DNA of 17,584 nt from Bacillota bacterium (GCA_021846145.1 JAJZCJ010000031.1:1-17584), one strand, 5' to 3'. Positions 1 to 6,571 are shown, numbered from the stretch's first letter. Numbers and translations: made by a program. The notes: generated by a model not told the origin, from the sequence alone.

Positions 1-151
1 TATTGTCACCTCTTTTCACAGAATTTTTCATCCAATCTCTGTCTTGTACGTGAGTGACTGTTCCATCCGTTTTTACAAACCGGACATAAGCGTCTTCGGA
101 AGACAGGGCAACAACATGTTGAAAAAACCAATCGATTTGTTCTAGGATCAT
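1..151 (-). CDS. Unknown protein, N-terminal 50 residues only (cut by window edge)
   Basis: The frame opens at an ATG at 151 on the minus strand and runs off the left edge without a stop. An AAAGGGG ribosome binding site lies about 9 nt upstream. The visible N-terminus begins MILEQIDWFFQHVVALSSED and continues with alternating charged and hydrophobic residues (YVRFVKTDGTVTHVQDRDW), which would suit a small alpha/beta domain. There is no signal peptide or membrane segment. I do not recognise the family. The start and RBS are good, so I think the gene is real, but its function is unknown. Confidence 0.6.
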   Translation of the reverse strand, partial: MILEQIDWFFQHVVALSSEDAYVRFVKTDGTVTHVQDRDWMKNSVKRGDN

Positions 152-663
152 CTTGCTGAGCCCCTTTAAATATATGATTTCAACTCTCTATCAGTAATTC
201 TCCAGAAACTAGATAGAGACAGTTGATGTGCTGCATATGTAATCTCTAAATTCCACGTGCATTTTTATTAGCTTCAGCTGACGTATTTTCACGAAGAATC
301 TAGCACATATCTTTCATATTTTACCATGCCAGTCGCCATCTTTCAATCGTTTTCGATAAATTATTATTTTGCAATATATTAGGTTACGAAAGCAGATGAT
401 TCAACATGTTTTTGTGCTTTTTTCTTTCACCCAATGGGCGAAAATTGAATTTTGAAGGAATCCATATACACTAGGGCTTTAAGGGTGATTTTCAATTCGT
501 TGGCACAGAATCTAGGTATATAGAAATTCAACTCATATTTTACTATATACTTACAAATAAACGGCGTGAGAAACAGTGGAATGATTTACCGTTGTTGTAA
601 CACGACAATAAGGATAAGCTGGCATAGTCTATTGTAACGATTGATAAGGAGGCTTTTATATAA
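152..663. other. Long AT-rich intergenic region between a divergent gene pair
   Basis: About 510 bases without a convincing gene. It separates the minus-strand gene starting at 151 from abrB on the plus strand, so it must hold promoters for both. I could not pick a clean -35/-10 pair for either. It contains an imperfect inverted repeat at 181-225 (listed separately). An antisense frame on the minus strand at 543-929 only shadows abrB and its leader. Confidence 0.6.
181..225. repeat. Imperfect inverted repeat upstream of the minus-strand gene
   Basis: CAACT-CTCTATC at 181-192 is complementary to GATAGAG-ac-AGTTG at 212-225. That gives 7-bp and 5-bp arms with a 2-nt bulge and a 19-nt centre. 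It sits 30 nt upstream of the start at 151, so it could be an operator or a hairpin in the 5' leader of that gene. No U-run follows, so a terminator is unlikely. Confidence 0.45.
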
Positions 664-912
664 ATGATGAAATCAACTGGTATTGCTCGTAGAGTAGATG
701 GATTGGGACGCATTGTGATTCCAATGGAACTCCGACGTACACAAGATATTGATGTAAAAGATTCGTTAGAAATCTTTGTTGACGATGAGAAAATTGTACT
801 GAAAAAGTATGAACCCGCTTGCACTTTTTGCGGACAGGCAGATAATGTTGTCCACTTCAAGGGCAAAAACGTATGCCCGTCATGCATTGCAGAAATGATG
901 CACACTCGCTGA
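664..912 (+). CDS. AbrB-family transition-state regulator with C-terminal zinc-knuckle-like Cys pairs
   Basis: An 82-residue DNA-binding protein. Residues 3-50 match the AbrB/SpoVT swapped-hairpin domain very closely (KSTGIARRVDGLGRIVIP, then MELRRT and an acidic LEIFVDDEKIVLKKY stretch), as in Bacillus AbrB and Abh. In that family two chains pair to form the DNA-binding unit that represses post-exponential genes. The C-terminal 30 residues differ from classical AbrB: they hold C53-x2-C56 and C71-x2-C74, a likely zinc ribbon, in place of the AbrB tetramerisation tail. An AAGGAGG site at 646-652 is 11 nt from the first of two tandem ATGs (664, 667), which favours 664. It stands alone and converges on the SRAP gene. 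It is a paralogue type rather than clearly AbrB itself. Confidence 0.9.
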   Translation: MMKSTGIARRVDGLGRIVIPMELRRTQDIDVKDSLEIFVDDEKIVLKKYEPACTFCGQADNVVHFKGKNVCPSCIAEMMHTR

Positions 913-952
913 TCACTTATGATAAACATCCTGCCTCGATAAACTGCGAGCG

Positions 953-1618
953 TTAAATTTCTTCAATCAATGCTGGCTCATCATTACGCCAGTTTCCAAC
1001 CGCTGATGAGACAGGATAAGCTCGCATATCCTCAGCGGGATACGTCCGAAGCACACTTGCCACGAGTTCCGAATCTGTGACGTCACGATCCAACCACAAG
1101 CTTTCGTCTTCCTGGGTCAGAATAATAGGCATTCGATCATGGATCTGGTGCATTAGCTCATTCGACGCGCATGTGATGATCGTACAGGTGCTTAACTTGG
1201 ATCCGTCAGGCCGCGTCCACACGTCCCACAGGCCTGCGAATCCGAACACGGGACGAGAAATGAGCGTGATTCGCATCGGCTGTTTACGGTTTCCAACATT
1301 ACGCCACTCATAGAATCCATCAGCAGGAATGATACATCGACGGCGTTCGATCAATCGCCGGAATGCAGGCTTTTCAGTTAACGTTTCGGCTCGGGCGTTG
1401 ATCATTTTGTAGCCAATTGATTCATCTTTTGCCAAAAAGGGAGCTAAGCCCCAACGTAATTCCCCAATTTTGCGAATTGTGCCATCAGAGACCACCGCAT
1501 GGATCATCTGACCAGGCGCAATGTTGTACCGTGGTGGTGGTGCGAGTGCAACTTCGTTAATGCCGAAATATTGCAGGGTCTCATTCCAATCATAGTAGAA
1601 TGAAAATCTTCCGCACAT
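953..1618 (-). CDS. SOS response-associated peptidase family protein (SRAP; HMCES/YedK type)
   Basis: A 221-residue SRAP protein that shields abasic sites in single-stranded DNA through a covalent link to its N-terminal cysteine. The start is the ATG at 1618, giving MCGRFSF. After Met removal Cys2 is the nucleophile, so longer in-frame starts up to 1711 cannot be right, and they would read through the promoter. The active-site set known from E. coli YedK is visible: C2, N74 (INAR), E104 (GFYEW) and H160 (IHDRMP). YNIAPG and RWGL motifs are also present. A GAAGG RBS is 8 nt upstream. The gene is divergent from a small plus-strand gene, and a LexA-like box overlaps its -35 region, so DNA-damage induction is likely. 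Length is normal for the family. Confidence 0.93.
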   Translation of the reverse strand: MCGRFSFYYDWNETLQYFGINEVALAPPPRYNIAPGQMIHAVVSDGTIRKIGELRWGLAPFLAKDESIGYKMINARAETLTEKPAFRRLIERRRCIIPADGFYEWRNVGNRKQPMRITLISRPVFGFAGLWDVWTRPDGSKLSTCTIITCASNELMHQIHDRMPIILTQEDESLWLDRDVTDSELVASVLRTYPAEDMRAYPVSSAVGNWRNDEPALIEEI

Positions 1619-1640
1619 GCTGTACACCTTCTTTAAAAGG

Positions 1641-1701
1641 TATAATACCACCAAAAAATCCAGAACGTATGTTTGCGTATTGGGCGATGAAGTTTTATAC
1701 T
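1641..1701. promoter_or_regulatory. Divergent promoters of the SOS cassette
   Basis: Plus strand: TTGCGT at 1673-1678, a 17-bp spacer and TATACT at 1696-1701 give a plausible sigma-A promoter for the gene at 1744. Minus strand: a TATTAT -10 (plus 1643-1648) serves the SRAP gene, with its -35 region falling in the LexA box at 1662-1675. The two promoters nearly abut, so one repressor could shut both. Confidence 0.5.
1662..1675. promoter_or_regulatory. LexA (SOS) box 1
   Basis: AGAACGTATGTTTG matches the Gram-positive LexA consensus CGAAC-N4-GTTCG at 8 of 10 defined positions. It overlaps the -35 regions of both divergent promoters. The core AACGTATGTT is identical to that of the second box 47 bp away. 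Confidence 0.75.
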
Positions 1702-1708
1702 CGCTATG

Positions 1709-1722
1709 CAAACGTATGTTCT
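1709..1722. promoter_or_regulatory. LexA (SOS) box 2
   Basis: CAAACGTATGTTCT matches CGAAC-N4-GTTCG at 8 of 10 positions. It lies directly downstream of the plus-strand -10 and so covers the likely transcription start of the gene at 1744. It is centred 47 bp from box 1. Confidence 0.72.
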
Positions 1723-1743
1723 TTTTAGTGGGAGGAAATCGCC

Positions 1744-2010
1744 ATGCGCCCTACAGCCGAGATACGTAGGCACCTGCTGTTGCAGCGCCTATATGAGCAT
1801 GTGTTACGACTGGGCAAGCAATCGTCCACGTCACTGAAGCAAGATAGCGTCCACTTGTTGCACGTGGAGACACGAGAGTTTGATGTGTACGTCGAGCACC
1901 AATACGAGAATCGGATCTACGAGGCGACGTACCCCATTCCCATGCTGGATGCAGAGGTAGACGACTGGTTGCAGCAGACGCCGTTTGTGGTGGAGGATCG
2001 GCGTGAATAA
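1744..2010 (+). CDS. Small SOS-controlled protein of unknown function
   Basis: An 88-residue soluble protein starting at ATG 1744 with a GGGAGGA RBS 7-8 nt upstream. The N-terminal 35 residues are basic and helical (RPTAEIRRHLLLQRLYEHVL). The rest is acidic, with an EFDVYVEHQYENRIYEATY segment likely to be beta strand and an acidic C-terminus (DAEVDDWLQQTPFVVEDRRE). I do not recognise the family. Two LexA-like boxes precede it, and it is divergent from an SRAP gene, so it probably belongs to the DNA-damage response. The next reading frame starts inside its last codons, suggesting translational coupling. In related bacteria such small genes often sit next to Y-family polymerases or YolD proteins, but none is intact here. 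Confidence 0.75.
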   Translation: MRPTAEIRRHLLLQRLYEHVLRLGKQSSTSLKQDSVHLLHVETREFDVYVEHQYENRIYEATYPIPMLDAEVDDWLQQTPFVVEDRRE

Positions 2011-2134
2011 GCACAGGTTAATTCAAGCTGCGCGCGGCAAAATTTCGATGCTTTAGGAAGATAATAATTTCGTGAACAGCGATGATCCTGTTCATCGTTT
2101 GAATGAAATTGTCGTTAAAATTTTAAAGGAGTGA
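2003..2134 (+). pseudogene. Overlapping mini-gene interrupted by an in-frame TAG
   Basis: A GTG at 2003, 6 nt after a good GGAGG (1992-1996), opens a frame overlapping the end of the 1744 gene by 8 nt. It reads VNKHRLIQAARGKISML and then meets TAG at 2054-2056. The same frame continues as EDNNFVNSDDPVHRLNEIVV to a TGA at 2132-2134, just before a terminator. Read through, it would be a 43-residue product with normal composition. This looks like a small third member of the SOS operon broken by one nonsense change; a genuine 17-residue peptide is the alternative. Family not recognised. The 7-bp inverted repeat TGAACAG/CTGTTCA lies inside it (2073-2094). Confidence 0.45.
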
Positions 2135-2143
2135 TCGGTCATA

Positions 2144-2173
2144 GAAAACGCTGTTCTTCGAAACGGCGTTTTC
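2144..2173 (+). terminator. Rho-independent terminator of the SOS operon
   Basis: A 12-bp stem (GAAAACGCTGTT pairing with AAACGGCGTTTTC, one G-T wobble) and a CTTCGA loop, ending in TTTTCTTATT. It lies 10 nt after the TGA of the preceding mini-gene. Confidence 0.8.
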
Positions 2174-2187
2174 TTATTCACGTATTG

Positions 2188-2216
2188 TTGACAATCATTT
2201 ATTTATGTTATACATT
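2188..2216 (+). promoter_or_regulatory. Sigma-A-like promoter of the cyclotransferase pseudogene
   Basis: A perfect TTGACA at 2188-2193, a 17-bp spacer and TACATT at 2211-2216. It points into the decayed gene downstream and follows the terminator at 2144-2173. Confidence 0.5.
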
Positions 2217-2250
2217 ATTGGCATGATAAATGGAGTAGCGAAAAAACTAA

Positions 2251-2770
2251 AAAATCAAACGAAAGGAGAATGGCCCGTTCCCGTTCTTGGTGCAGACAGA
2301 TACGGGGTTGGTATTTGGGGAATGGATGACGATAAAAGAAGGGATGGAGCAACAAGCGTTAGCACGGTTGGATCGGTTAGAAGGCTACATGTCCCACGGG
2401 AACCATGATAGCAAAAGGCGTATTGTCGGGATACGAACTAAAATTTAACGGCTATTCGATCGGTCGGCGTGGTGGTGTCGCTAACATTCAAAAAAGCAAA
2501 GGGGCGCGCGTCGAAGGTGTGCGATGATCCATTTCTGATAAGGAAATCGCACAGTTAGATCGGCGTGAAGGGCATCCTTGCGTATATCAGCGCCAAACAA
2601 TTTCAGTACGCGTCAAACACGGTTTTGTTGAGGCATTCACTTACCAATTGGTACAGCCAAATCCATACGAATTTGCACCGTCAATGGGGTATCTTTCGTT
2701 GATTTTTGACGCGCCAGTGTCAAAAAAGTATAAGGAGAAAATCAAAGAAGAGTGGTTGGCGTGGGTGTGA
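2251..2770 (+). pseudogene. Decayed two-domain gamma-glutamylcyclotransferase-like gene (YkqA-like)
   Basis: Two stretches of GGCT/AIG2-like sequence lie in different frames. The first (about 2266-2410) reads ENGPFPFLVQTDTGLVFGEW and then LARLDRLEGYMSHGNHDS. The second (2405-2770) reads AKGVLSGYELKFNGYSIGRR, GGVANI, then IAQLDRREGHPCVYQRQ and ends EEWLAWV. Each LDxxEG carries the acidic residue that is catalytic in this fold. Lesions: loss of the N-terminal YGTL-type motif, a frame change near 2405 that looks like an internal deletion, and TGA at 2525-2527 where a Trp codon would be expected (VR-stop-SIS). Two domains in a row suggest a YkqA-like ancestor; two tandem single-domain genes are the alternative. 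No functional product is expected. Confidence 0.65.
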
Positions 2771-2892
2771 TGAAACGGCAAAGTAGCGGAATATGTGTGT
2801 GAGCAGGACACTCACAAAGATGGGATGCTGATCACTGCGTAGCACACCGAATGCAAGTTTGCAACATCAGCAGTAAAATTCTGATGCATATG

Positions 2893-2914
2893 TAACGGCA
2901 AAATAACGGCAAAA
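2893..2914 (+). repeat. Perfect 11-bp tandem repeat in front of the XRE regulator
   Basis: TAACGGCAAAA occurs twice head to tail at 2893-2903 and 2904-2914, ending 29 nt before the start at 2944. A further AACGGCAAA lies at 2774-2782. The 11-bp period is one helical turn, so the copies face the same side of the DNA. This could be an operator for the double-HTH protein encoded next. Confidence 0.55.
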
Positions 2915-2943
2915 ATCATGGAACCAAGAGAGGACGACAACCA

Positions 2944-3519
2944 ATGTTTAACGCAGACCTTTTAGCCAAACTCCGTCAGGAAAGCCGCCACACATTAAAG
3001 GAAGTCGCAGATTTTGTAGGTGTTACCGCACCTTATATTTCATCCATGGAAAAAGGCCGCGTAAAAAGTCCCGCGTATTCCGTGGTAGAAAGTGTCGCCA
3101 AATTATTTCGCGTCAATCCACAAGACTTAATGGATGGCGGCAAGGAACCGGAGCCAAAAGAAACAGAGCCAGTGGTAGATATCATGGCGATGCGTGACAT
3201 TCGGTTTGCACGAAAATTGAGTGTCAATAAAGCAGCCCAAAAAGCGGGGATCAATCCATCCACATTGTCATTGATCGAAAACGGGAAGCGTCGTGCGGTG
3301 GGAATGATGATCTTGACGAAGTTGGCGGAGGCTTATGATGTCGATGTCAACGAACTATTACTGCAACGGGAAGAGTACGTGGATTTGACCGCATTAGTCA
3401 TGCAAAGCGACACGGTGATTATCAATGGGGAAGATGTGGATGTCAGTCACGAAACAGCAATGGAACGGATCTTGACGGCGCTTGAAATGGGGGCGGCGTG
3501 GGCGAGGGAGGGGAAGTAA
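2944..3519 (+). CDS. XRE-family regulator with two helix-turn-helix domains
   Basis: A 191-residue DNA-binding protein. Residues 6-62 form a first XRE/Cro-CI helix-turn-helix (LKEVADFVGVTAPYISSMEK, GR, then LFRVNPQDLM). After an acidic, proline-rich linker (residues 66-77, KEPEPKETEP) comes a second at 82-140 (NKAAQKAGINPSTLSLIENG, KRR). The C-terminal 50 residues (NGEDVDVSHETAMERILTAL) look like a helical oligomerisation tail. Two HTH units in one chain suggest binding to paired half-sites, which fits the 11-bp tandem repeat just upstream and suggests autoregulation. An AGAGAGG RBS is about 9 nt from the ATG. A short gap separates it from the phosphatase-like gene, so they may be co-transcribed. 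The target is unknown. Confidence 0.88.
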   Translation: MFNADLLAKLRQESRHTLKEVADFVGVTAPYISSMEKGRVKSPAYSVVESVAKLFRVNPQDLMDGGKEPEPKETEPVVDIMAMRDIRFARKLSVNKAAQKAGINPSTLSLIENGKRRAVGMMILTKLAEAYDVDVNELLLQREEYVDLTALVMQSDTVIINGEDVDVSHETAMERILTALEMGAAWAREGK

Positions 3520-3580
3520 TCAAACGGATTTATTGTCGATACCTTTGAAAAACGTAAAACTCTGAAAGGACGGGTGAACC

Positions 3581-4156
3581 ATGAATGACTTACTCACAAT
3601 CAAAGAAATTACTGAAAAACTTCAGTTAATTGACGTGGCCATTGATGTAAGGGAGCATAAAACACGAGAAGGTGTTATGTGGTCTGGCGAAATTTCAGAA
3701 TATGACGAAGAGAGTGGATGGAACGGTGTTGTGCGTAATGAAGAGTGGGGGCGAAACAACTTCGGAGGCGGTCTTGGCGACAACGGTATGGATTTGACGC
3801 TCAATCAGTTCATGGATCGTGGGATTCCGGCCGAGATGTGGCTTGGCTATTTTGCCGAATTGCCCTATGCGATCGTCGTGGGCGATTGGATGATCTTGCA
3901 TGCTGGCGTAAATCCGGATCGGGACTTTGACCAGCAGCGGGCGCATGAGGTGATTTGGATTCGTGATGAGTTCATGTTCGGCATCACGCCTCCGGAAAGC
4001 CGTATGGGGAAACGCCTGGTCGTTGGCCACAACGAAACGTTCTGGCTCGGCAGTGTGGGCAAGCCGGTGTCTCGAAAGATTACCGAATGCGTCGTAAAGC
4101 TCCGCACTAACCACAGGGAGGTTCAGTGTTGCATGAAATTACGTACTAACGTATAA
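3581..4156 (+). CDS. Chimeric protein: unrelated N-terminus plus C-terminal half of a PPP-type phosphatase
   Basis: A 191-residue protein. From about residue 70 to 155 it matches the second half of bacterial PPP/ApaH-like metallophosphatases: FAELPYAIVVGDWMILHAGV (metal-ligand His in HAG, H107), then VIWIRDEF (125-131) and VVGHNE (148-152), where GHT is usual. The first half of that fold is missing: there is no GDxHG or GDxxDRG, and GDNGMDLTL stands where GNHE would be expected. Residues 1-60 (MNDLLTIKEITEKLQLIDVA, IDVREHKTREGVMWSGE) belong to no family I know. The last 25 residues contain a repeated KLRTN, and the usual final GIDTG strand is absent. Without half its metal ligands it should not be an active phosphatase. 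It may be a deletion fusion. An AAAGGA RBS lies upstream. Confidence 0.6.
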   Translation: MNDLLTIKEITEKLQLIDVAIDVREHKTREGVMWSGEISEYDEESGWNGVVRNEEWGRNNFGGGLGDNGMDLTLNQFMDRGIPAEMWLGYFAELPYAIVVGDWMILHAGVNPDRDFDQQRAHEVIWIRDEFMFGITPPESRMGKRLVVGHNETFWLGSVGKPVSRKITECVVKLRTNHREVQCCMKLRTNV

Positions 4157-4170
4157 ATGCTACGTTTTTT
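4148..4170 (+). terminator. Weak hairpin with U-run after the chimeric gene
   Basis: AACGTA (4148-4153) and TACGTT (4161-4166) form a 6-bp stem with a 7-nt loop, followed by a T run to 4170. The stem overlaps the stop codon and has only two GC pairs, so termination would be weak. Confidence 0.45.
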
Positions 4171-4390
4171 CATCATCCACTCAACATTTCGCTTGTTTAT
4201 TTCCCTTATATTAACAATTTAGGTGTTAATAATCCGCGTTTCATTGGTGGCACTTCTTAGAGAGGTCGCCTATGCAAAGCGTATTAAAAACGCGTTAGGA
4301 GCCAAATTGCTTTATGGCTCCCCGAGATCATGATCAAACGATTTTTAAAGAGGAAATCAAAGCTCTATACCTTTAATGACTCCATGCGAA
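4171..4390. other. Convergent intergenic region with two inverted repeats
   Basis: About 220 bases between converging genes, with no coding frame I can support. It holds ATTAACA/TGTTAAT (4210-4216/4224-4230) and GGAGCCA/TGGCTCC (4298-4304/4315-4321). Read on the minus strand, the second repeat is followed after 7 nt by TTTTT, so it may be a weak terminator for the gerW operon. Confidence 0.5.
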
Positions 4391-4795
4391 TCAATCCTTA
4401 TCGGATTCCGCCGATTCTTCCTCGAATTGGCTTTTTTCTTTATGTTTTCCCAGATCAAGGTTTAATTTTGAAACGATCTCCGGCACCATATCTACTAAAC
4501 TACTGAGGCTACTTTTGCCTTGCGTGGGGATCAGTTTAACGTCGCCATCGCGAATAACCAGAATCGAATTTGGTGTAATTCGTACGGCACCACCGAGTCC
4601 GGCACCGCCACCATTGTTGCCTTTTCCGTCTACTCCAGTTCCACCGCCTGTGCCGCATCCAAATGAAACACTGATTAGGGGAATCAAAGTAGTTTCACCG
4701 ACAATGATCGGCTCCCCAACCACTGTTTCCGTCTTCAGAAAACGTTCCAAATTCTTGAACAGCACTTCTGCATTTTCCGCAGCCATATTTTCCAC
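4391..4795 (-). CDS. ytfJ: GerW-family sporulation protein (YtfJ)
   Basis: A 134-residue GerW/YtfJ protein. B. subtilis YtfJ is a forespore protein connected with spore germination. The pattern is typical: an N-terminal helix (AEVLFKNLERFLKTETVVGE), the GETTLIPLISVSFGCGTG strand, a glycine-rich loop (roughly 46-70, GKGNNGGGAGLGGAV) and an ITPNSILVIRDGDVKLIP segment. The C-terminal tail is charged and probably disordered (EEESAESDKD). The start is most likely GTG at 4795, because GGAGGG (4803-4808) is 7 nt away; the ATG three codons later would be 16 nt away. It is the last gene of the sigma/anti-sigma/YtfI/YtfJ run, 71 nt after ytfI. The ytfI-ytfJ order is that of Bacillus. Confidence 0.9.
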   Translation of the reverse strand: MENMAAENAEVLFKNLERFLKTETVVGEPIIVGETTLIPLISVSFGCGTGGGTGVDGKGNNGGGAGLGGAVRITPNSILVIRDGDVKLIPTQGKSSLSSLVDMVPEIVSKLNLDLGKHKEKSQFEEESAESDKD

Positions 4796-4866
4796 AAAAA
4801 ATCCCTCCGGTTTCTTTCGAACGATGTGCGGTCATTTTGCATCCCGCCTTCACTCAACCATACACA

Positions 4867-5529
4867 TCAAACGCTCACAAGTTTCACTTTTTTTTGCCTT
4901 CGCAAAATTCGTTTACGCCACCATTTCCAGACGAACAATCGAATCGTTCGCCATACCAGCAGAATCAATCTAACTTTTCCTTCGATCACCGCTTGAACAT
5001 CGAAGACCACCTCGTCAAAAAGAAGGGTTAGATCGCTATGCCAACGGAGTTCACTTGAATTTAGCCACGCTTGCGCAGCGTACATGTATCCGGTGATCAA
5101 CGGATCATCGAAACCTAGCGTTCCGGATACTTCCAATCGTTTTGGACGAATCCATCGAAACAGGTCGGCGGCGTAACGAAAGTAAGCGACCAGATCATCT
5201 AGATTTGAATCTCGTTTCTTGGAACGCCTTTTTTTAAGACGTTGCCTTTCCTCACTGACTAACTTGTCGACTAAACGCGATTCCTTGTATTTTTTATAGA
5301 GCAAAAAACCCAATAAACGCACCTGTATGCGTCGCTCTCCTGTTCGAATAATTATTCGAACAGATAGAGCTCGGAAAAGGATTGAAATACGCACGGAACC
5401 TTGCCACTCTGAACCGACACACCCTTCCACCCGATATTCCAGCTGCGAATATAGTGACAGGAGGATCAAAGCGAGTATCAAGAATACAAGACTAAGCAGA
5501 ACATCAAGAATGACGAACAATATCCCCAT
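4867..5529 (-). CDS. ytfI: DUF2953 membrane-anchored protein (YtfI-like)
   Basis: A 220-residue DUF2953 protein. A single N-terminal membrane segment spans about residues 4-28 (VILDVLLSLVFLILALILLS). A very basic stretch follows at 96-107 (RQRLKKRRSKKR). The family hallmark GFDDPLITGY is at 139-148, with an amphipathic C-terminal part ending in a Trp/Arg-rich segment (VWKWWRKRILRRQKK). In Bacillus it is encoded next to ytfJ and linked to sporulation; its molecular role is not established. An AAAGGAAG RBS precedes the ATG. The gene begins 24 nt after the anti-sigma gene ends, so the genes are almost certainly co-transcribed. Confidence 0.85.
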   Translation of the reverse strand: MGILFVILDVLLSLVFLILALILLSLYSQLEYRVEGCVGSEWQGSVRISILFRALSVRIIIRTGERRIQVRLLGFLLYKKYKESRLVDKLVSEERQRLKKRRSKKRDSNLDDLVAYFRYAADLFRWIRPKRLEVSGTLGFDDPLITGYMYAAQAWLNSSELRWHSDLTLLFDEVVFDVQAVIEGKVRLILLVWRTIRLFVWKWWRKRILRRQKKVKLVSV

Positions 5530-5553
5530 AACGTTTCACTTCCTTTGATTTCA

Positions 5554-6006
5554 TCAAACAAATATCTTCAGCGGGTTCAATTGGTCAAGTCGTTGCTTCA
5601 TGATTCGTCGCACCGGACGATTGGCGAACTGAATAGTCTGATTAAAAAGTCGATCGATGTACTGATGATATGGATCCTTTCGTGGCATATTCCCTGCTCG
5701 AATCACGTTTTTAGCGACGACTTTCGTCACAGATAATGTACCTCGGAAGGTATCCCATGCATTGAATGAATACTCTGACGTAACCAAATTTTCCGCTACC
5801 ATCTGTGCCAAGTAGTCAAGAGAGAGAGGTACCGGCAAATCAGAAAAATAATCGTGTAATTTTTTTTCTAGGACGACAAAATCGTTTAAGTCTGCTTGGC
5901 ACTTATCACAGTAGCGAAGATGTTCTTCAACAAAAATTTTCTCCAAAGGATCAATGATGTCATCCCGAAACGCTAGCAGTAAATTTTTATCGAGTTTGCA
6001 TGTCAT
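5554..6006 (-). CDS. Soluble zinc-containing anti-sigma factor
   Basis: A 150-residue partner of the ECF sigma factor encoded just upstream. The N-terminus carries a ZAS/zf-HC2 zinc motif: H29-x3-C33-x2-C36 (EEHLRYCDKC), with C3 as a possible fourth ligand. Such domains clamp the sigma factor between its two domains. Many members have a membrane helix after the ZAS domain, but no hydrophobic run is seen here, so this one should be cytoplasmic and may respond to an internal signal or redox/zinc state. The C-terminal 50 residues are basic (NRPVRRIMKQRLDQLNPLK). The start ATG at 6006 has an AAAGGGGG RBS and lies inside the sigma gene (20-nt overlap), a classic translational coupling that keeps the pair in balance. 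Confidence 0.85.
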   Translation of the reverse strand: MTCKLDKNLLLAFRDDIIDPLEKIFVEEHLRYCDKCQADLNDFVVLEKKLHDYFSDLPVPLSLDYLAQMVAENLVTSEYSFNAWDTFRGTLSVTKVVAKNVIRAGNMPRKDPYHQYIDRLFNQTIQFANRPVRRIMKQRLDQLNPLKIFV

Positions 6007-6571
6007 GATAAAAAACCCCCTTTTCCTGCAATCGATGTTTCAGCAACGCTTTTGCACGATACAATTCTGTTTTTACCGTCCCCAATGGCTTATGGAGAAG
6101 ATCGGAAATTTCTTGATAACTCAAATCGTCATAGTATCGCAGCACCAAAATCATTCTCGCATCAGCTGATAAGGAGGAAAGGCCGTCGGTGATTACGTTC
6201 TTCAATTCCATTTTTTCAATCTCATCATTGATTGAAGTTGCGCTCGCTAGTGTGTCTTCTATCGCAGGTTCATCACGATGAGCAGCATGTAACGATATCA
6301 CGTTCGTGCGCTGCCCTCGCTTGAAATTCAGGCATGCATTGACACAAATGCGGCGAATCCAAGGATGAAATGGCATCCCGTCTCGAAAAGAGGATAAGTT
6401 GTAATAGACTTTCAGAAATACTTCTTGTACTAAATCGAGAGAATCCTGTTCGTGTTGGGTATAACTGAAGCAAATTGAGTATAGGTACCGCTGATACAGC
6501 TGATACAGCTCTTTTATGGCATTATGGTCGGAAGACTTACAACGAGTGATTAACTCTTGGCTGATCTCCAT
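5987..6571 (-). CDS. ECF-type sigma-70 family RNA polymerase sigma factor
   Basis: A 194-residue group 4 sigma factor. The sigma-2 domain spans about residues 20-88, with DLVQEVFLKVYYNLSSF (core-binding helix, 46-62) and FHPWIRRICVNACLNFKR (-10 recognition). The sigma-4 domain spans about 128-184, with LPLRYYDD-like VLRYYDDLSYQEISDLLHKP and GTVKTELYRAKALLKHRL as the -35-reading helix-turn-helix. There is no sigma-1 or sigma-3 region. It heads the run anti-sigma, ytfI, ytfJ, implying that it or its regulon is tied to sporulation or the spore envelope. The RBS (GGGCGGGA) is modest. A TGAAAC-N15-CGTGTA element about 85 nt upstream resembles an ECF promoter, so autoregulation is likely. Confidence 0.93.
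   Translation of the reverse strand: MEISQELITRCKSSDHNAIKELYQLYQRYLYSICFSYTQHEQDSLDLVQEVFLKVYYNLSSFRDGMPFHPWIRRICVNACLNFKRGQRTNVISLHAAHRDEPAIEDTLASATSINDEIEKMELKNVITDGLSSLSADARMILVLRYYDDLSYQEISDLLHKPLGTVKTELYRAKALLKHRLQEKGVFYHDMQTR

Noticed and set aside
1619..1711. Extended N-terminus for the SRAP protein starting at 1711
   Set aside because: It would bury the catalytic Cys2, cross the promoter and a LexA box, and has no RBS. The MCGRF start at 1618 is invariant in the family.
2073..2094. TGAACAG/CTGTTCA inverted repeat as a third LexA box
   Set aside because: The 8-nt centre and arm order do not fit CGAAC-N4-GTTCG; it lies inside the mini-gene frame.
3695..4114. Minus-strand 139-codon ORF opposite the phosphatase-like gene
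   Set aside because: The plus frame carries recognisable phosphatase motifs and an RBS; the antisense frame has neither.
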